This document shows, piece by piece, positions 7,982 through 16,600 of a stretch of DNA of 64,000 nt. Numbering within the stretch: the first letter of the stretch is position 1; each line of letters begins with the position of its first letter. The notes under the pieces were generated by a model. That model did not search any database and was not told the origin of the DNA. It saw only the letters and a program-made list of their open reading frames with translations. Source of the stretch: Amycolatopsis sp. MtRt-6 (lineage in GTDB: Bacteria; Actinomycetota; Actinomycetes; Mycobacteriales; Pseudonocardiaceae); the NCBI RefSeq assembly GCF_017308975.1, contig NZ_JADWPD010000017.1, positions 124,001 through 188,000 of the forward strand, in the 5' to 3' direction. The position numbers were made by a program, and so were the translations under genes.

Positions 7982-9118
7982 ATGCGCAGCAGAACCCTTA
8001 CCCTCCTCGCCGCCACGGTGAGCGCCGGCCTGGTGCTGACCGCCTGCGGTACCAACAGTTCGAACAGCGGGGGCACGGGGAGCAACTCCGCTTCCGCGCC
8101 CGCTCCGGCCGGTGGCGGCGCCAGCGGCAAGGTCGGCGTCATCCTGCCGGAGACCGCCAGCTCGGCCCGCTGGGAAGCCTTCGACAAGCCGATGCTCCAG
8201 GCCGCCCTCGCGGCCCAGGGCTTCGAGGCCGACGTCCAGAACGCCCAGGGCGACGCCCAGAAGTTCAGCAGCCTGGCCGACGGCTTCATCAGCTCCGGCG
8301 TCAAGGTCCTGGTCATCGCCCCGGCCGACCCGGCCGTCGGTGCCGCCGTCGAGGCCAAGGCGAAGACCGCGGGCATCCCGGTCATCAACTACGACCGCCC
8401 GAGCCTGGGCGGCAGCGCCGAGTACTACGTCTCGTTCGACAACGAGAAGGTCGGCCAGCTGCAGGGCCAGGCCATGGCGGACGCGCTGAAGGACAAGCCG
8501 GGTGCCGGCGTCGTCCAGATCGAGGGCGCTCCGACCGACAACAACGCGACGCTGTTCACCAAGGGCCAGGACTCCGTCCTCGACCCGCTGTTCTCGGCCG
8601 GCACCCTGAAGCGGATCCAGAAGCAGCCGATCAACGACTGGGACAACCAGCTCGGCGGCACGACGTTCGAGCAGATCTTCACCGCCAACGGCGGCAAGGT
8701 CGACGGCGTCGTCGCGGCGAACGACGGCCTGGCCGGCGCGGTCATCACGATCCTCAAGAAGAACGGCCTGAACGGCAAGATCCCGGTCACCGGCCAGGAC
8801 GCCACCGCCGACGGCCTGATGGCGGTCATGCGCGGCGACCAGTACATGACCGTCTTCAAGCCGATCAAGGAAGAGGCCGAGGCCACCGCCAAGCTGGCGG
8901 CCGCGCTGGCCAAGGGCGACAAGGCCGCCGCCGACGCCATCGCGACCGGCAAGCTGCACGACCCGCAGAACAACCGGGACATCAAGTCCGTGCTGCTGAC
9001 CCCGACGACGATCCTGGCGAAGGACATCAAGACCGTGGTCACCCAGGGCTACGTGAAGGCGACCGAGATCTGCGGTGGCGACCTCGCCGCCAAGTGCACC
9101 TCGCTCGGCATCTCCTGA
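7982..9118 (+). CDS. Sugar ABC transporter substrate-binding lipoprotein (XylF-like)
   Basis: This 378-residue periplasmic-binding-type protein starts at the ATG at 7982, preceded by GGAAGGA. A lipoprotein signal peptide ends in the lipobox LTAC with Cys22 as the lipidated residue, followed by a Ser/Gly/Ala linker typical of surface-anchored binding proteins. The rest is a type-I (ribose/xylose class) two-lobe fold: KVGVILPETASSARWEAFDK, then VKVLVIAPADPAV and VINYDRP. These match D-xylose-binding XylF proteins better than ribose or galactose binders. It captures the sugar outside the membrane and delivers it to the permease encoded two genes downstream. Expression is probably repressed by the ROK regulator through the inverted repeat at 7856. 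Substrate specificity (xylose or a related pentose) is inferred from similarity remembered, not searched. Confidence 0.88.
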   Translation: MRSRTLTLLAATVSAGLVLTACGTNSSNSGGTGSNSASAPAPAGGGASGKVGVILPETASSARWEAFDKPMLQAALAAQGFEADVQNAQGDAQKFSSLADGFISSGVKVLVIAPADPAVGAAVEAKAKTAGIPVINYDRPSLGGSAEYYVSFDNEKVGQLQGQAMADALKDKPGAGVVQIEGAPTDNNATLFTKGQDSVLDPLFSAGTLKRIQKQPINDWDNQLGGTTFEQIFTANGGKVDGVVAANDGLAGAVITILKKNGLNGKIPVTGQDATADGLMAVMRGDQYMTVFKPIKEEAEATAKLAAALAKGDKAAADAIATGKLHDPQNNRDIKSVLLTPTTILAKDIKTVVTQGYVKATEICGGDLAAKCTSLGIS

Positions 9119-9142
9119 GCCCCCGCTCCACCCCATGAACAG

Positions 9143-9183
9143 CCGGGCCGGGACGCGCACCCCGACGGTGCGTCCCGGCCCGG
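9143..9183 (+). terminator. Intercistronic hairpin between binding-protein and ATPase genes
   Basis: CCGGGCCGGGACG (9143-9155) is complementary to CGTCCCGGCCCGG (9171-9183), giving a 13-bp GC stem. It lies inside an otherwise co-directional operon. Such structures often stabilise the upstream mRNA or partly terminate transcription, so the binding protein is made in excess over the membrane components. Confidence 0.6.
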
Positions 9184-9208
9184 TCCCCACCCAGGAGAAA
9201 GCCCATCC

Positions 9209-9982
9209 ATGAGTGAGCCCATTCTCGAGATCAAGGGCCTGAACAAGAGCTTCGGCCCCGTCCACGTCCTCCACGACGTGGACTTCGACGTGCGTGCGGG
9301 CGAAGTGACCGCACTCGTCGGCGACAACGGCGCCGGCAAGTCGACGCTCGTCAAGTGCATCGCCGGCATCCACCCGTACGACTCGGGGGCCGTGCGGTTC
9401 AACGGGCAGGACGCCCACATCCGCGGCCCGCGCGACGCCGCGGACCTCGGCATCGAGGTCGTCTACCAGGACCTCGCGCTCGCCGACAACCTCGACATCG
9501 TCCAGAACATGTTCCTCGGCCGCGAGCGCGGCAGCTCGTGGAAGCTCGACGAAGCCAGCATGGAGAAGGCCGCCCGCGAGACGCTGGCCTCCCTGTCGGT
9601 CCGGACCGTGAAGTCGGTCCGCACGCCGGTCTCCTCGCTGTCCGGTGGCCAGCGGCAGACCGTCGCCATCGCGAAGTCGGTGCTGTGGAACAGCAAGGTC
9701 GTCGTGCTCGACGAGCCGACCGCCGCCCTCGGTGTCGCGCAGACCCGGCAGGTGCTCGACCTGGTCCGCCGGCTGGCCGAGCAGGGCCTCGGGGTCGTGC
9801 TGATCAGCCACAACATGGCCGACGTGTTCGAGGTCGCCGACCGCATCGCGGTGCTCTACCTCGGCCGGCTCGTCGCCGAGGTGCACACGAAGGACGTCAC
9901 CCACGGCCAGGTCGTGGAGCTGATCACCGCGGGTCGCTCCGGTGACCTCGGCCTGGCCCGGCCCGAAGCCGTGGTCCTGTGA
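9209..9982 (+). CDS. Sugar ABC transporter ATP-binding protein
   Basis: This 257-residue nucleotide-binding subunit powers the sugar importer. Walker A is GDNGAGKST at residues 38-46, the Q-loop is around YQD at 86-88, the ABC signature is LSGGQ at 144-148, Walker B is VVVLDEP at 164-170, and the switch histidine is H201 in ISHN. Classical XylG/RbsA/AraG ATPases are about 500 residues with two fused domains. This protein has only one domain, so a homodimer must serve the transporter, as in FrcA-type systems. AGGAGA lies nine bases before the ATG. The stop overlaps the GTG that may start the permease. Confidence 0.92.
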   Translation: MSEPILEIKGLNKSFGPVHVLHDVDFDVRAGEVTALVGDNGAGKSTLVKCIAGIHPYDSGAVRFNGQDAHIRGPRDAADLGIEVVYQDLALADNLDIVQNMFLGRERGSSWKLDEASMEKAARETLASLSVRTVKSVRTPVSSLSGGQRQTVAIAKSVLWNSKVVVLDEPTAALGVAQTRQVLDLVRRLAEQGLGVVLISHNMADVFEVADRIAVLYLGRLVAEVHTKDVTHGQVVELITAGRSGDLGLARPEAVVL

Positions 9983-10002
9983 GCGGGAAGAAAGAACCGG
10001 AA

Positions 10003-11469
10003 ATGACTGAAACCCCTGCCAAGCACGAGGTCGACACCCCGGCCGCGGAGGCGCTCGCGCAGACCCAGAACCCGACCGCGGCCATCTCCGACTTCGGCAT
10101 CGACACGACATCGATGTCAGCCGGCGAAGCGATCCGCGACTACTTCGCCCGCCTGCGGGCCGGCGAGCTCGGCGCGCTGCCGTCGCTGTTCGGCCTGCTC
10201 GTGCTCGTCATCCTGTTCAGCGCGCTGTCGGACAACTTCTTCACGCTGGCCAACATCGCCAACGTGTTCCCGCAGGGCGCGGGCGTCATCATCATCGCGA
10301 TGGGCATCGTGTTCGTGCTGCTGCTCGGCGAGATCGACCTCGCCGCCGGTGTGGCCTCCGGTGTCGCCGCTTCCGTGATGGCCCTGCACTACGTCCAGAA
10401 CGGGAACCTGCTGGGCAACATGGGCACCGGCGTGTTCATCACCTTCATCGGGGTGCTCGCCCTGGCCATGCTGCTGTCGGCCTACCAGCGGATCTGGGCG
10501 GGTGCCGCGCTGTCGCTGATCGGCCTGCTGATCGTGGCGATCGGCGTCCCGGCCAACGCCTGGCTCGAGATCCTGCTGGCGATCTGCGTCGGCACCGCGA
10601 TCGGCTGCATCACCGGCTTCCTCGTGTCGAAGATCGGCATGCCGTCGTTCGTCGTGACGCTCGCGCTGTTCATCGTGTGGCAGGGCGTCCTGCTGCAGTT
10701 CATCGGTGAGGGCGGCACGATCGGCATCAGCAACTCGGACATCCTGTACAAGATCGCCAACGGCAACCTGAACATCCTCGGCAGCTGGATCTTCTTCCTC
10801 GTCGCGGCCGGCGGGTTCGCGGTGATCACGCTGATCAGCCACTTCAAGCGGCTCCAGCGCGGCCTGGTCGTCCAGCCGACGGCGCTGGTGCTGATCAAGG
10901 TCGGCGCGCTGGTCGTGCTGTCGGCGATCGGGACCTGGCTGCTGACGATCAACCGCTCGCCGAACAAGGCGGTCGTCACGATCGAGGGCGTCCCGTACGT
11001 CATCCCGATCATGCTCGTGCTGCTGGTGGCCGGCACGTACGTGCTCAACCGGACCAAGTACGGCCGGTACGTCTACGCGGTCGGCGGCAACAAGGAAGCC
11101 GCCCGCCGCGCCGGTATCGACGTGCCGAAGATCCGGGCGAGCGTGTTCGTCATCGGTTCGGCGGTCGCGGCCATCGGCGGCATCGTCGCCGCGTCGAAGG
11201 TCGGCTCGGTCAGCCCGCAGTCCGGTGGCCTCAACACCCTGCTGTTCTCGGTGGGCGCCGCGGTCATCGGCGGCACGTCGCTGTTCGGCGGCAAGGGCCG
11301 GATCTCCGACGCGGTCGTCGGCGGCCTGGTGATCGCCGTGGTCATCAACGGCCTGGGCCTGCTCAAGCAGCCGGCCGCGGTGGTCAACATCATCACCGGT
11401 CTGGTCCTGCTCCTCGCCGCCACGGTCGACGCGCTGTCCCGGCGCCGCGCGGCTGCGTCGGCGCGCTGA
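10003..11469 (+). CDS. Sugar ABC transporter permease (XylH-like)
   Basis: This gene encodes 488 residues from the ATG at 10003; an in-frame GTG at 9979 overlaps the ATPase stop by four bases and is a credible alternative start giving 496 residues. A cytoplasmic N-terminal region of ~50 residues is followed by some ten or more hydrophobic segments. The BPD_transp_2 hallmark is present near the end: an EAARRAGI-type cytoplasmic EAA loop contacting the ATPase, then VGAAVIGGTSLFGGKG. The size and the long central insertion match XylH rather than RbsC. It forms the membrane channel for the sugar captured by the upstream lipoprotein. It is followed 12-24 bp later by the ROK regulator. Confidence 0.9.
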   Translation: MTETPAKHEVDTPAAEALAQTQNPTAAISDFGIDTTSMSAGEAIRDYFARLRAGELGALPSLFGLLVLVILFSALSDNFFTLANIANVFPQGAGVIIIAMGIVFVLLLGEIDLAAGVASGVAASVMALHYVQNGNLLGNMGTGVFITFIGVLALAMLLSAYQRIWAGAALSLIGLLIVAIGVPANAWLEILLAICVGTAIGCITGFLVSKIGMPSFVVTLALFIVWQGVLLQFIGEGGTIGISNSDILYKIANGNLNILGSWIFFLVAAGGFAVITLISHFKRLQRGLVVQPTALVLIKVGALVVLSAIGTWLLTINRSPNKAVVTIEGVPYVIPIMLVLLVAGTYVLNRTKYGRYVYAVGGNKEAARRAGIDVPKIRASVFVIGSAVAAIGGIVAASKVGSVSPQSGGLNTLLFSVGAAVIGGTSLFGGKGRISDAVVGGLVIAVVINGLGLLKQPAAVVNIITGLVLLLAATVDALSRRRAAASAR

Positions 11470-11480
11470 ACCAGCATGGG

Positions 11481-12662
11481 ATGATAAAGCCCGTGACCAG
11501 CACGCCCGTTGCTCGACCGGACGAGGTGCGCCGGCACAACCGCACGACACTGCTCCGCCTGCTGCACGTCGGCGGGCCGAGCACCCGGGCGACCCTGGCC
11601 GCCGAGCTGGGGCTCAACCGGAGCACGATCAAGACCCTCGTCGACGGGCTCGCCGAAGCCGGCGTCGTCGAGGAGAAGGTGCCGAGGCCGGGACGAGGGG
11701 CGGGCCGCCCCTCGCTCCTGGTCCTGCCCCAGCCGCACGCGGCGGTCGTGCTCGCGGTCGACCTGCAGGTCGAGCACGTCGCGATCGCCCTGGTCGGGCT
11801 CGGCGGGCAGATCCTGGGCCGCAACAGCTGGAACCTGCGCGGCCGGATGGGGCAGCCCGAGGAGGTCATCACCCACGTCATCGAGTCGACGGCCATCCTG
11901 GCCGGCGACCTCGACGTGACTCCGGTGGCGGCCGGGGTGTCGGTGCCCGGCGTCGTGCGGCGGGCGGACGGGCACGTGCACGAGGCGCCGAACCTGCGCT
12001 GGACCGACGTGGCGCTGGGCGAGCGGCTCGGCGGGGTGCTGCAGATCCCGATCCTGGTCGGCAACGACGCCGAGTTCGGCGCGGTCGCCGAGCACCTGCG
12101 CGGCGCGGCCCGCGGGGCGTCCGACGTGGTGTACATCTCGGCGGACGTCGGCGTCGGCGGCGGCGTCATCGCCGAGGGCTCGGCGCTGCGCGGCGGCTCG
12201 GGGTACGTCGGCGAGATCGGGCACATGGTGATCCGGCCCGACGGGCGGCCCTGCTACTGCGGCAGCAGCGGCTGCTGGGAGACCGAGGTCGGCGAGGCGG
12301 CGCTGTGCCGGGCGCTCGGGCTGGCCGAGGACACCCCGCGCGGGGCGATCCTGTTCGAGCTGCGCGAGCTGGGCCGCGCCCCGGAGGCGGCGCTGACGCG
12401 GCTCGCGGAGTTCGCCGAATGGCTGACGCTCGGGCTGATCAACGTCGTCAACCTGCTGGGACCCCAGCTGGTGATCCTCGGCGACCTGCTGACGGTGCTG
12501 CCGGAGGCGGTGCTGCGGCAGGTCGGCGCCGAGGTGCGCCGGCGCAGCCTGGTGAGCCGGGCGGTCGGGGGCACGCGGATCGTCAGCTCGGCGCTGGGGG
12601 CCGACGGCAAGCTGCTCGGGGCCGCCGAGGTGGCGTTCGAAGTCGTGCTGGATTCTGTCTGA
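11481..12662 (+). CDS. ROK-family transcriptional regulator (XylR/NagC type)
   Basis: This 393-residue regulator has an N-terminal winged helix-turn-helix of the MarR-like ROK type (STRATLAAELGLNRSTIKTL, roughly residues 31-50). The sugar-kinase-like ROK domain follows. It contains the glycine-rich VGVGGGVI segment, the GEIGHM sequence and the zinc motif CYCGSSGCWE, in which three cysteines with an upstream His bind structural zinc. ROK repressors release DNA when they bind the sugar or its phosphate. Its place directly after the transporter genes suggests it represses them through the perfect inverted repeat at 7856-7882. A GTG at 11493 is an alternative start. No sugar kinase or isomerase lies beside it. 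Confidence 0.9.
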   Translation: MIKPVTSTPVARPDEVRRHNRTTLLRLLHVGGPSTRATLAAELGLNRSTIKTLVDGLAEAGVVEEKVPRPGRGAGRPSLLVLPQPHAAVVLAVDLQVEHVAIALVGLGGQILGRNSWNLRGRMGQPEEVITHVIESTAILAGDLDVTPVAAGVSVPGVVRRADGHVHEAPNLRWTDVALGERLGGVLQIPILVGNDAEFGAVAEHLRGAARGASDVVYISADVGVGGGVIAEGSALRGGSGYVGEIGHMVIRPDGRPCYCGSSGCWETEVGEAALCRALGLAEDTPRGAILFELRELGRAPEAALTRLAEFAEWLTLGLINVVNLLGPQLVILGDLLTVLPEAVLRQVGAEVRRRSLVSRAVGGTRIVSSALGADGKLLGAAEVAFEVVLDSV

Positions 12663-12743
12663 TTTCCTGTCCGGTCCCGTGTCCGGAATTACCGCTTTTC
12701 GCCGCCATAACGTGATTTACGACACGCAATGTGCAAGATGCAG

Positions 12744-12779
12744 AAAGGCGGCCGGTGCCTGTGCGCACCGGCCGCCTTT
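12744..12779. terminator. Strong 15-bp hairpin terminator
   Basis: AAAGGCGGCCGGTGC (12744-12758) and GCACCGGCCGCCTTT (12765-12779) are perfectly complementary around a six-base loop. It begins 13 bp after the stop of the small zinc-ribbon gene on the minus strand and can also stop transcription arriving from the ROK gene. Confidence 0.9.
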
Positions 12780-12792
12780 CGCGTCTGCAGGG

Positions 12793-12972
12793 TTACCGCT
12801 GGATGTCGGCGGACAGTTCCTTGAGCTTGGCCTCGTGCTCGCGGGCGTGGTGCCCGCAGAAGAGCAGTTCGCCACCCGTGCTGAGGATGGCTCGTACCTG
12901 AGCTGCTGCTCCGCACCGGTCACAGCGGTCGGCGGCGGTCAGTTCGGGGCGGGTGAGCGTCGGCGATGTCAT
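12793..12972 (-). CDS. Small zinc-ribbon protein (DUF7455-type)
   Basis: This 59-residue protein starts at the ATG at 12972, which has an excellent GGAGGGAG ribosome site; an in-frame ATG at 12996 lacks one. It has CDRC near the N-terminus and CGHH near the middle, a pattern expected to bind one zinc ion, and ends in a charged helix (EHEAKLKELSADI). Short proteins of this pattern are highly conserved in actinobacteria, but no function is established that I know of. It is a monocistronic gene with a strong terminator directly after it. Confidence 0.85.
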   Translation of the reverse strand: MTSPTLTRPELTAADRCDRCGAAAQVRAILSTGGELLFCGHHAREHEAKLKELSADIQR

Positions 12973-13217
12973 GGGGGTCTCCCTCCGTCCCGGCACCGGT
13001 CGCCCGGTGCCATCGATCCAGCTACGCCCACTTCGGGACTGCTACCGGTGGCGGCGATCGCCTCCGGCTCCGCGTGTTCGTGCTTCCACTGTTCCAGACG
13101 TTTCGCGGCTCGCAAGTGTTCCCGCGCCGGTGGGACCTGAGTCACGTCGATTTACCCCGGATGTCGTAGCGGAGTCCCGCATTCCAGGAGACGTTTACCC
13201 GGAGAGTTACGTTTTCC

Positions 13218-14108
13218 GTGGTCAGGCACCATGGGCTGGTGAGTACGGTGACTTCCCCGCGACGGCTTTCCCGGGTACCGGCGCCGCTCTTGTTCGTTCT
13301 CAGCGGAATTTCGATGTACGCCGGAGCGGCGGTGGCGGTCGGCCTTTTCGGCCACGCGACCCCGGCGGGCGTGGCCTGGCTCCGCTGCCTGGGAGCGGCG
13401 GTGGTCCTCCTGGCCTGGCGCCGCCCGGGCCGCGCGGCGTGGCGAGGCCGCCGCCTGGCGCTGGCGATCGTGTTCGGCGTGGTGACGGCGGGCATGAACG
13501 TGCTGTTCTACGAGGCGATCGCCCGGCTGCCCCTGGGCACGGCGGTGGCGATGGAGTTCGCCGGCCCGGTGGTGGTGGCCGCCCTGGGCTCCCGCACGGT
13601 GCGGGACGTGTGCGCGCTGGTCCTGGTCGCGGCGGGGGTGGTGGCGATCGCGGACGTCCGCCTGAGCGGGAGTTTCTGGGGAGTGGTGTTCGCACTGGGG
13701 GCGGCATTGGCCTGGGCGGGGTACATCCTGCTGGGCAAGCGGGTGGCGGTGGGCGGCGACGGCATCGACAGCCTGGCGATCGGCTTTTTCGCGGGGACGG
13801 TCGTGTTGTCCCCGCTGGCGGTGGGCACGGGTTCGGTCTGGGCCTCGCCACGGTTGCTGCTCTTGGGCATCGGGGTCGGGGTGCTGTCGACGGTGGTGCC
13901 GTACGCGCTGGACCAGGTGGTTCTGCGGCGGGTGGGCCAGGCGAGGTTCGCGACGCTGCTGGCGCTGCTCCCGGTGACGGCGGGCGTGCTGGGGTTCGCG
14001 CTGCTCGGACAGGTGCCTTCGCTGCCGGAAGCGGTGGGGACGCTGGCGGTGGTGGCGGGGGTGGCGCTGCGGAGCCGGGAGGGGCCGGCTGGGGAGCCGC
14101 CGGGATGA
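13218..14108 (+). CDS. EamA/DMT-family transporter (RhtA-like exporter)
   Basis: This gene encodes 296 residues from the GTG at 13218; a second GTG at 13239 gives 289. The protein is almost entirely hydrophobic, with ten predicted helices arranged as two EamA repeats of five. GISMYAGAAVAVGLF in helix 1 and VAMEFAGPVVVA in the first half are typical of RhtA-type amino-acid (threonine/homoserine) or metabolite exporters. It is transcribed divergently from the zinc-ribbon gene. TACGTT lies four bases before the first GTG and could be a -10, which would make the mRNA nearly leaderless. The substrate is not predictable. GGG and GCG codons dominate as in the neighbours, so there is no sign of recent transfer. 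Confidence 0.85.
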   Translation: MVRHHGLVSTVTSPRRLSRVPAPLLFVLSGISMYAGAAVAVGLFGHATPAGVAWLRCLGAAVVLLAWRRPGRAAWRGRRLALAIVFGVVTAGMNVLFYEAIARLPLGTAVAMEFAGPVVVAALGSRTVRDVCALVLVAAGVVAIADVRLSGSFWGVVFALGAALAWAGYILLGKRVAVGGDGIDSLAIGFFAGTVVLSPLAVGTGSVWASPRLLLLGIGVGVLSTVVPYALDQVVLRRVGQARFATLLALLPVTAGVLGFALLGQVPSLPEAVGTLAVVAGVALRSREGPAGEPPG

Positions 14109-14450
14109 AGGGGTTCGGCGGCTGCCGGTTGCCCACAAGGTGGCCGCGCTGTGGACAACCCCTCTTCGGCGAGCTTTTCCGTCGGCCGCGACCGATACGC
14201 TGAAGCGGGGCGGATCCCCCGGGAGGGTGGGCCCTGCGGCGGGGGCGGTCCTGCGGCGGGGCGGTCCTGCGGCGAGGGGCGGCCCTGCGGTGGGGGCGGC
14301 CGCGCGGCGGGCCGGGCAACGAGCGCGTGGCGAGCGCAGCCTCGTCGGCGCGGTCCGGCTGATCCCTGGCCGGCAGCCCGGACCCGATCGTGATGGCCCC
14401 CACCCCGCCCGCCCGGGATACTTACCCCGGGCGGCAGGAAGCGGGTGATC
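14109..14450. other. Intergenic region with weak hairpin, DnaA-box-like words and GC-rich tandem repeat
   Basis: AGGGGTT (14109-14115) and AACCCCT (14157-14163) could pair and terminate the transporter mRNA. Inside this hairpin is TGTGGACAA (14150-14158), an exact complement of the actinobacterial DnaA-box consensus TTGTCCACA, and TTGCCCACA (14129-14137), one mismatch away. From 14226 to about 14305 the sequence is a degenerate tandem repeat. No gene is supported. The promoter of the downstream GS-like gene must lie here but I cannot place it firmly. Confidence 0.5.
14226..14305. repeat. Imperfect GC-rich tandem repeat
   Basis: The phrase GGGCGGTCCTGCGGC and close variants recur four times with 15-19-bp spacing. 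Each copy keeps CCTGCGG. It resembles replication-slippage expansion in non-coding DNA. No open frame of normal codon use crosses it. Confidence 0.6.
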
Positions 14451-15809
14451 ATGACCAAGGCGGCGTCGGCCGCGGCGAAGGACTTCGCCGCCGCCGGAGT
14501 GGGTGGGGTTCACCTGGCCTGGGCCGACAACAACGGCATCCCGCGCTCGCGGATCGTGCCCGTTGGCGGGCTGGCCGATGCCGCCACGCGCGGTGTCGGG
14601 GCGACCTCGCTCTTCGCCGTCTTCGACAGCCATGACGCCATCACCTACGCGCACGAAGACCTCGCCACGCCGTCCGGGGACATCCGGCTCGTGCCCGTTG
14701 TCGAGCGGCTGCGGCGGCTGGCCGGGCAGCCCGCGCTCGCCTGGGCGCCCGTCCGGCAGGTCACCCGGGACGGCGATCCGTGGCCCTACTGCCAGCGCGC
14801 CGTCCTCGAAACGCAAGTCGCCGAAGCAGCGAAGCGCGGGCTCGAGTTCCGGGCCGGCTACGAAATGGAATTCGCCGTCACGCCCGCCGGGAGCTCCGAT
14901 GTCCTGGCCGCGCCCGGGCACCCCGGGCCCGCCTACAGCCCGCACGCCCTCGTCGGGATCGACGGCTTCGTCGGGGCCCTCCTGCACGACTTCGCGGCCA
15001 ACGGCCTGCGGATCGGCAAGCTGCACGCCGAGTACGGCGTCGCGCAGCTCGAACTGTCGCTGGCCGCCACCGATCCCGTTTCCGCCGCCGATGACCAGCT
15101 GCTCGCGCGGCAGACCATCCACGCCGCCGCGCGGGTGCACGGTCTCGCCGTCAGCTTCGCGCCGCTGATCGGCCTCGGGGCGGCCGGCAACGGGTGGCAC
15201 CTGCACACCTCGGTCCGCCGCCACGGCCGCAACCTTCTCGAAAGCGGGAACACGGGCCGGCCGGACGGGGAAGGGGCCGGCTACCTCGCCGGGCTGCTGC
15301 GCGACCTGCCGGCCCTGACCGCGATCACCGCGCCGAGCGTGCCCTCGACGCTGCGGCTGCGGCCCGGCTACTTCGCGGGCGCGTACACGTTCTGGGGCGT
15401 CGAGAACCGGGAGGCGCCGCTGCGGTACGTCCCCGGCTCGGCGCTGCTGGGCGCCGACCACGCGAACGTCGAGCTCAAGACGTCCGACGCCTCGGCCAAC
15501 CCGTACCTCGCGCTGGCGGTCGTGCTCGCCGCCGGGATGGCCGGCATCGAGGACGCGCCCGAGCTGCCCGAGCCGATCGGGGCGGACCCGGGCGGCTGGC
15601 CGGAGGACGACCGCGAAGCCCGCGGGGTGCGCCGGCTGCCGGCGAACCCCGCCGAACAGGACGCCGCCCTGGTGGCGTCGCCGCGGATCGCCGGCGTGCT
15701 CGGCGACGAGCTGCTGGGTGCCTTCCGCGCGGTCCGGGCCTCCGACGCGGCGTGGGCGGCCGACCGCACGGCCGACGAAATCGTCGCCGCTCACCTTTGG
15801 CGCTACTAA
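14451..15809 (+). CDS. Glutamine-synthetase-family ligase
   Basis: This 452-residue protein belongs to the GS superfamily, whose members activate a carboxylate with ATP and join it to an amine. The ATG at 14451 has AGGAAG about ten bases upstream. Recognisable GS elements are YEMEFAV (metal-binding Glu), GNGWHLHTS (equivalent of the GHGMH-H nucleotide/metal loop), RLRPGYFAGAYTFWG (ATP and glutamate arginines), then NREAPLRY and the terminal E-K-SDASANPYLALA segment. It lacks the adenylylation tyrosine loop of true GlnA and is more divergent than GlnA1 to GlnA4, so a gamma-glutamyl-amine or amino-acid ligase role is more likely than nitrogen assimilation. The next gene follows after eight bases. 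That partner looks like a possible thiol hydrolase, which suggests a shared substrate. Confidence 0.85.
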   Translation: MTKAASAAAKDFAAAGVGGVHLAWADNNGIPRSRIVPVGGLADAATRGVGATSLFAVFDSHDAITYAHEDLATPSGDIRLVPVVERLRRLAGQPALAWAPVRQVTRDGDPWPYCQRAVLETQVAEAAKRGLEFRAGYEMEFAVTPAGSSDVLAAPGHPGPAYSPHALVGIDGFVGALLHDFAANGLRIGKLHAEYGVAQLELSLAATDPVSAADDQLLARQTIHAAARVHGLAVSFAPLIGLGAAGNGWHLHTSVRRHGRNLLESGNTGRPDGEGAGYLAGLLRDLPALTAITAPSVPSTLRLRPGYFAGAYTFWGVENREAPLRYVPGSALLGADHANVELKTSDASANPYLALAVVLAAGMAGIEDAPELPEPIGADPGGWPEDDREARGVRRLPANPAEQDAALVASPRIAGVLGDELLGAFRAVRASDAAWAADRTADEIVAAHLWRY

Positions 15810-15817
15810 GGGGACCG

Positions 15818-16600
15818 ATGTCTTCGGGGATCGACGGCGGACAGCTCGACCTGTCCGGGGTGCGGTGGCTACCCGGCGGGGCGCGGCTGGCCGCGGTGGC
15901 CCAGGCGGAGCTGCCGCAGAAGGACGGCCTGGCCGCGGCGTTCTGCGGGCTCGCCGCGCTGCGGGCGGCCGGGCTCGACGTGGCCGACCAGGACGCCGTC
16001 GCGGCGGCCGCGGGCACGGTCCGGGGCCCGGTCGTGCGCCCGCCGGGTGAGCCGGGCCGGCGCGGCTTCCGGCTGCCGCTGCCGGTCGTCGACGATCCGG
16101 CCGCGGCGGGCACCCGGGTTTCCAGCCTGGCGACGGCCGTCGGATCGCTGTCGCGGGGCGCCCTCGCGGCGGTGCCGGTCACGGGGGAGTGGAGCACCGA
16201 GACGCTGTTCGACCTGCTGGCCGGGCTGTGGGACGTCCCGCGCGTGGCCGTGATCGCCCGGGTCGACGCCGCCGAGCTCGGCGCCCACGACACCCCGGAA
16301 CGCGCGCTGCTCGACTACCTCGACACCGGCGTCCCGCCACTGTGGACGTCCCGCTGGCGGCCGCCCGGTGGCCACTTCGTGCTCCTGGCAGGCATCCGCA
16401 TCGGTGCCGAGGGCACCCTGCTGTCCGTTGTGGACACTTACCCGTCGCTCGGCGACCACGGCCGCCACGACCAGCCGGTCGAATGGGTGACGGCGGCACT
16501 GGCCGGGCTCGGTGTCCTCGTCGTGGTCGACGCCGGCCAGGCCGGCGTGGTGCGGGCGGCGGCTCGTGACGCCGGGCTCACTCCGTCCTACTGGGACTGA
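15818..16600 (+). CDS. Unrecognised protein with possible papain-like Cys-His-Asp triad
   Basis: This gene encodes 260 residues, with no signal peptide or membrane helix. I cannot name the family with confidence. Three features recall cysteine peptidases and amidases of the C39/papain fold: Gln34 and Cys43 in QKDGLAAAFCG at the start of a helix, His186 in GGHFVLLAG on a strand, and Asp206 in VVDTYPS twenty residues later. The spacing and order Q-C-H-D are those of such enzymes. It lies eight bases after the GS-like ligase gene and is surely co-transcribed. A ligase and hydrolase acting on the same gamma-glutamyl or peptide bond is an attractive inference. Its 3' end overlaps the converging permease gene by 23 bp. 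A non-enzymatic role is possible. Confidence 0.7.
   Translation: MSSGIDGGQLDLSGVRWLPGGARLAAVAQAELPQKDGLAAAFCGLAALRAAGLDVADQDAVAAAAGTVRGPVVRPPGEPGRRGFRLPLPVVDDPAAAGTRVSSLATAVGSLSRGALAAVPVTGEWSTETLFDLLAGLWDVPRVAVIARVDAAELGAHDTPERALLDYLDTGVPPLWTSRWRPPGGHFVLLAGIRIGAEGTLLSVVDTYPSLGDHGRHDQPVEWVTAALAGLGVLVVVDAGQAGVVRAAARDAGLTPSYWD

Noticed and set aside
14129..14158. Replication origin suggested by DnaA-box-like words
   Set aside because: Only one exact and one near match exist. No dnaA, dnaN, gyrB or rpmH genes are present, and there is no AT-rich unwinding region.
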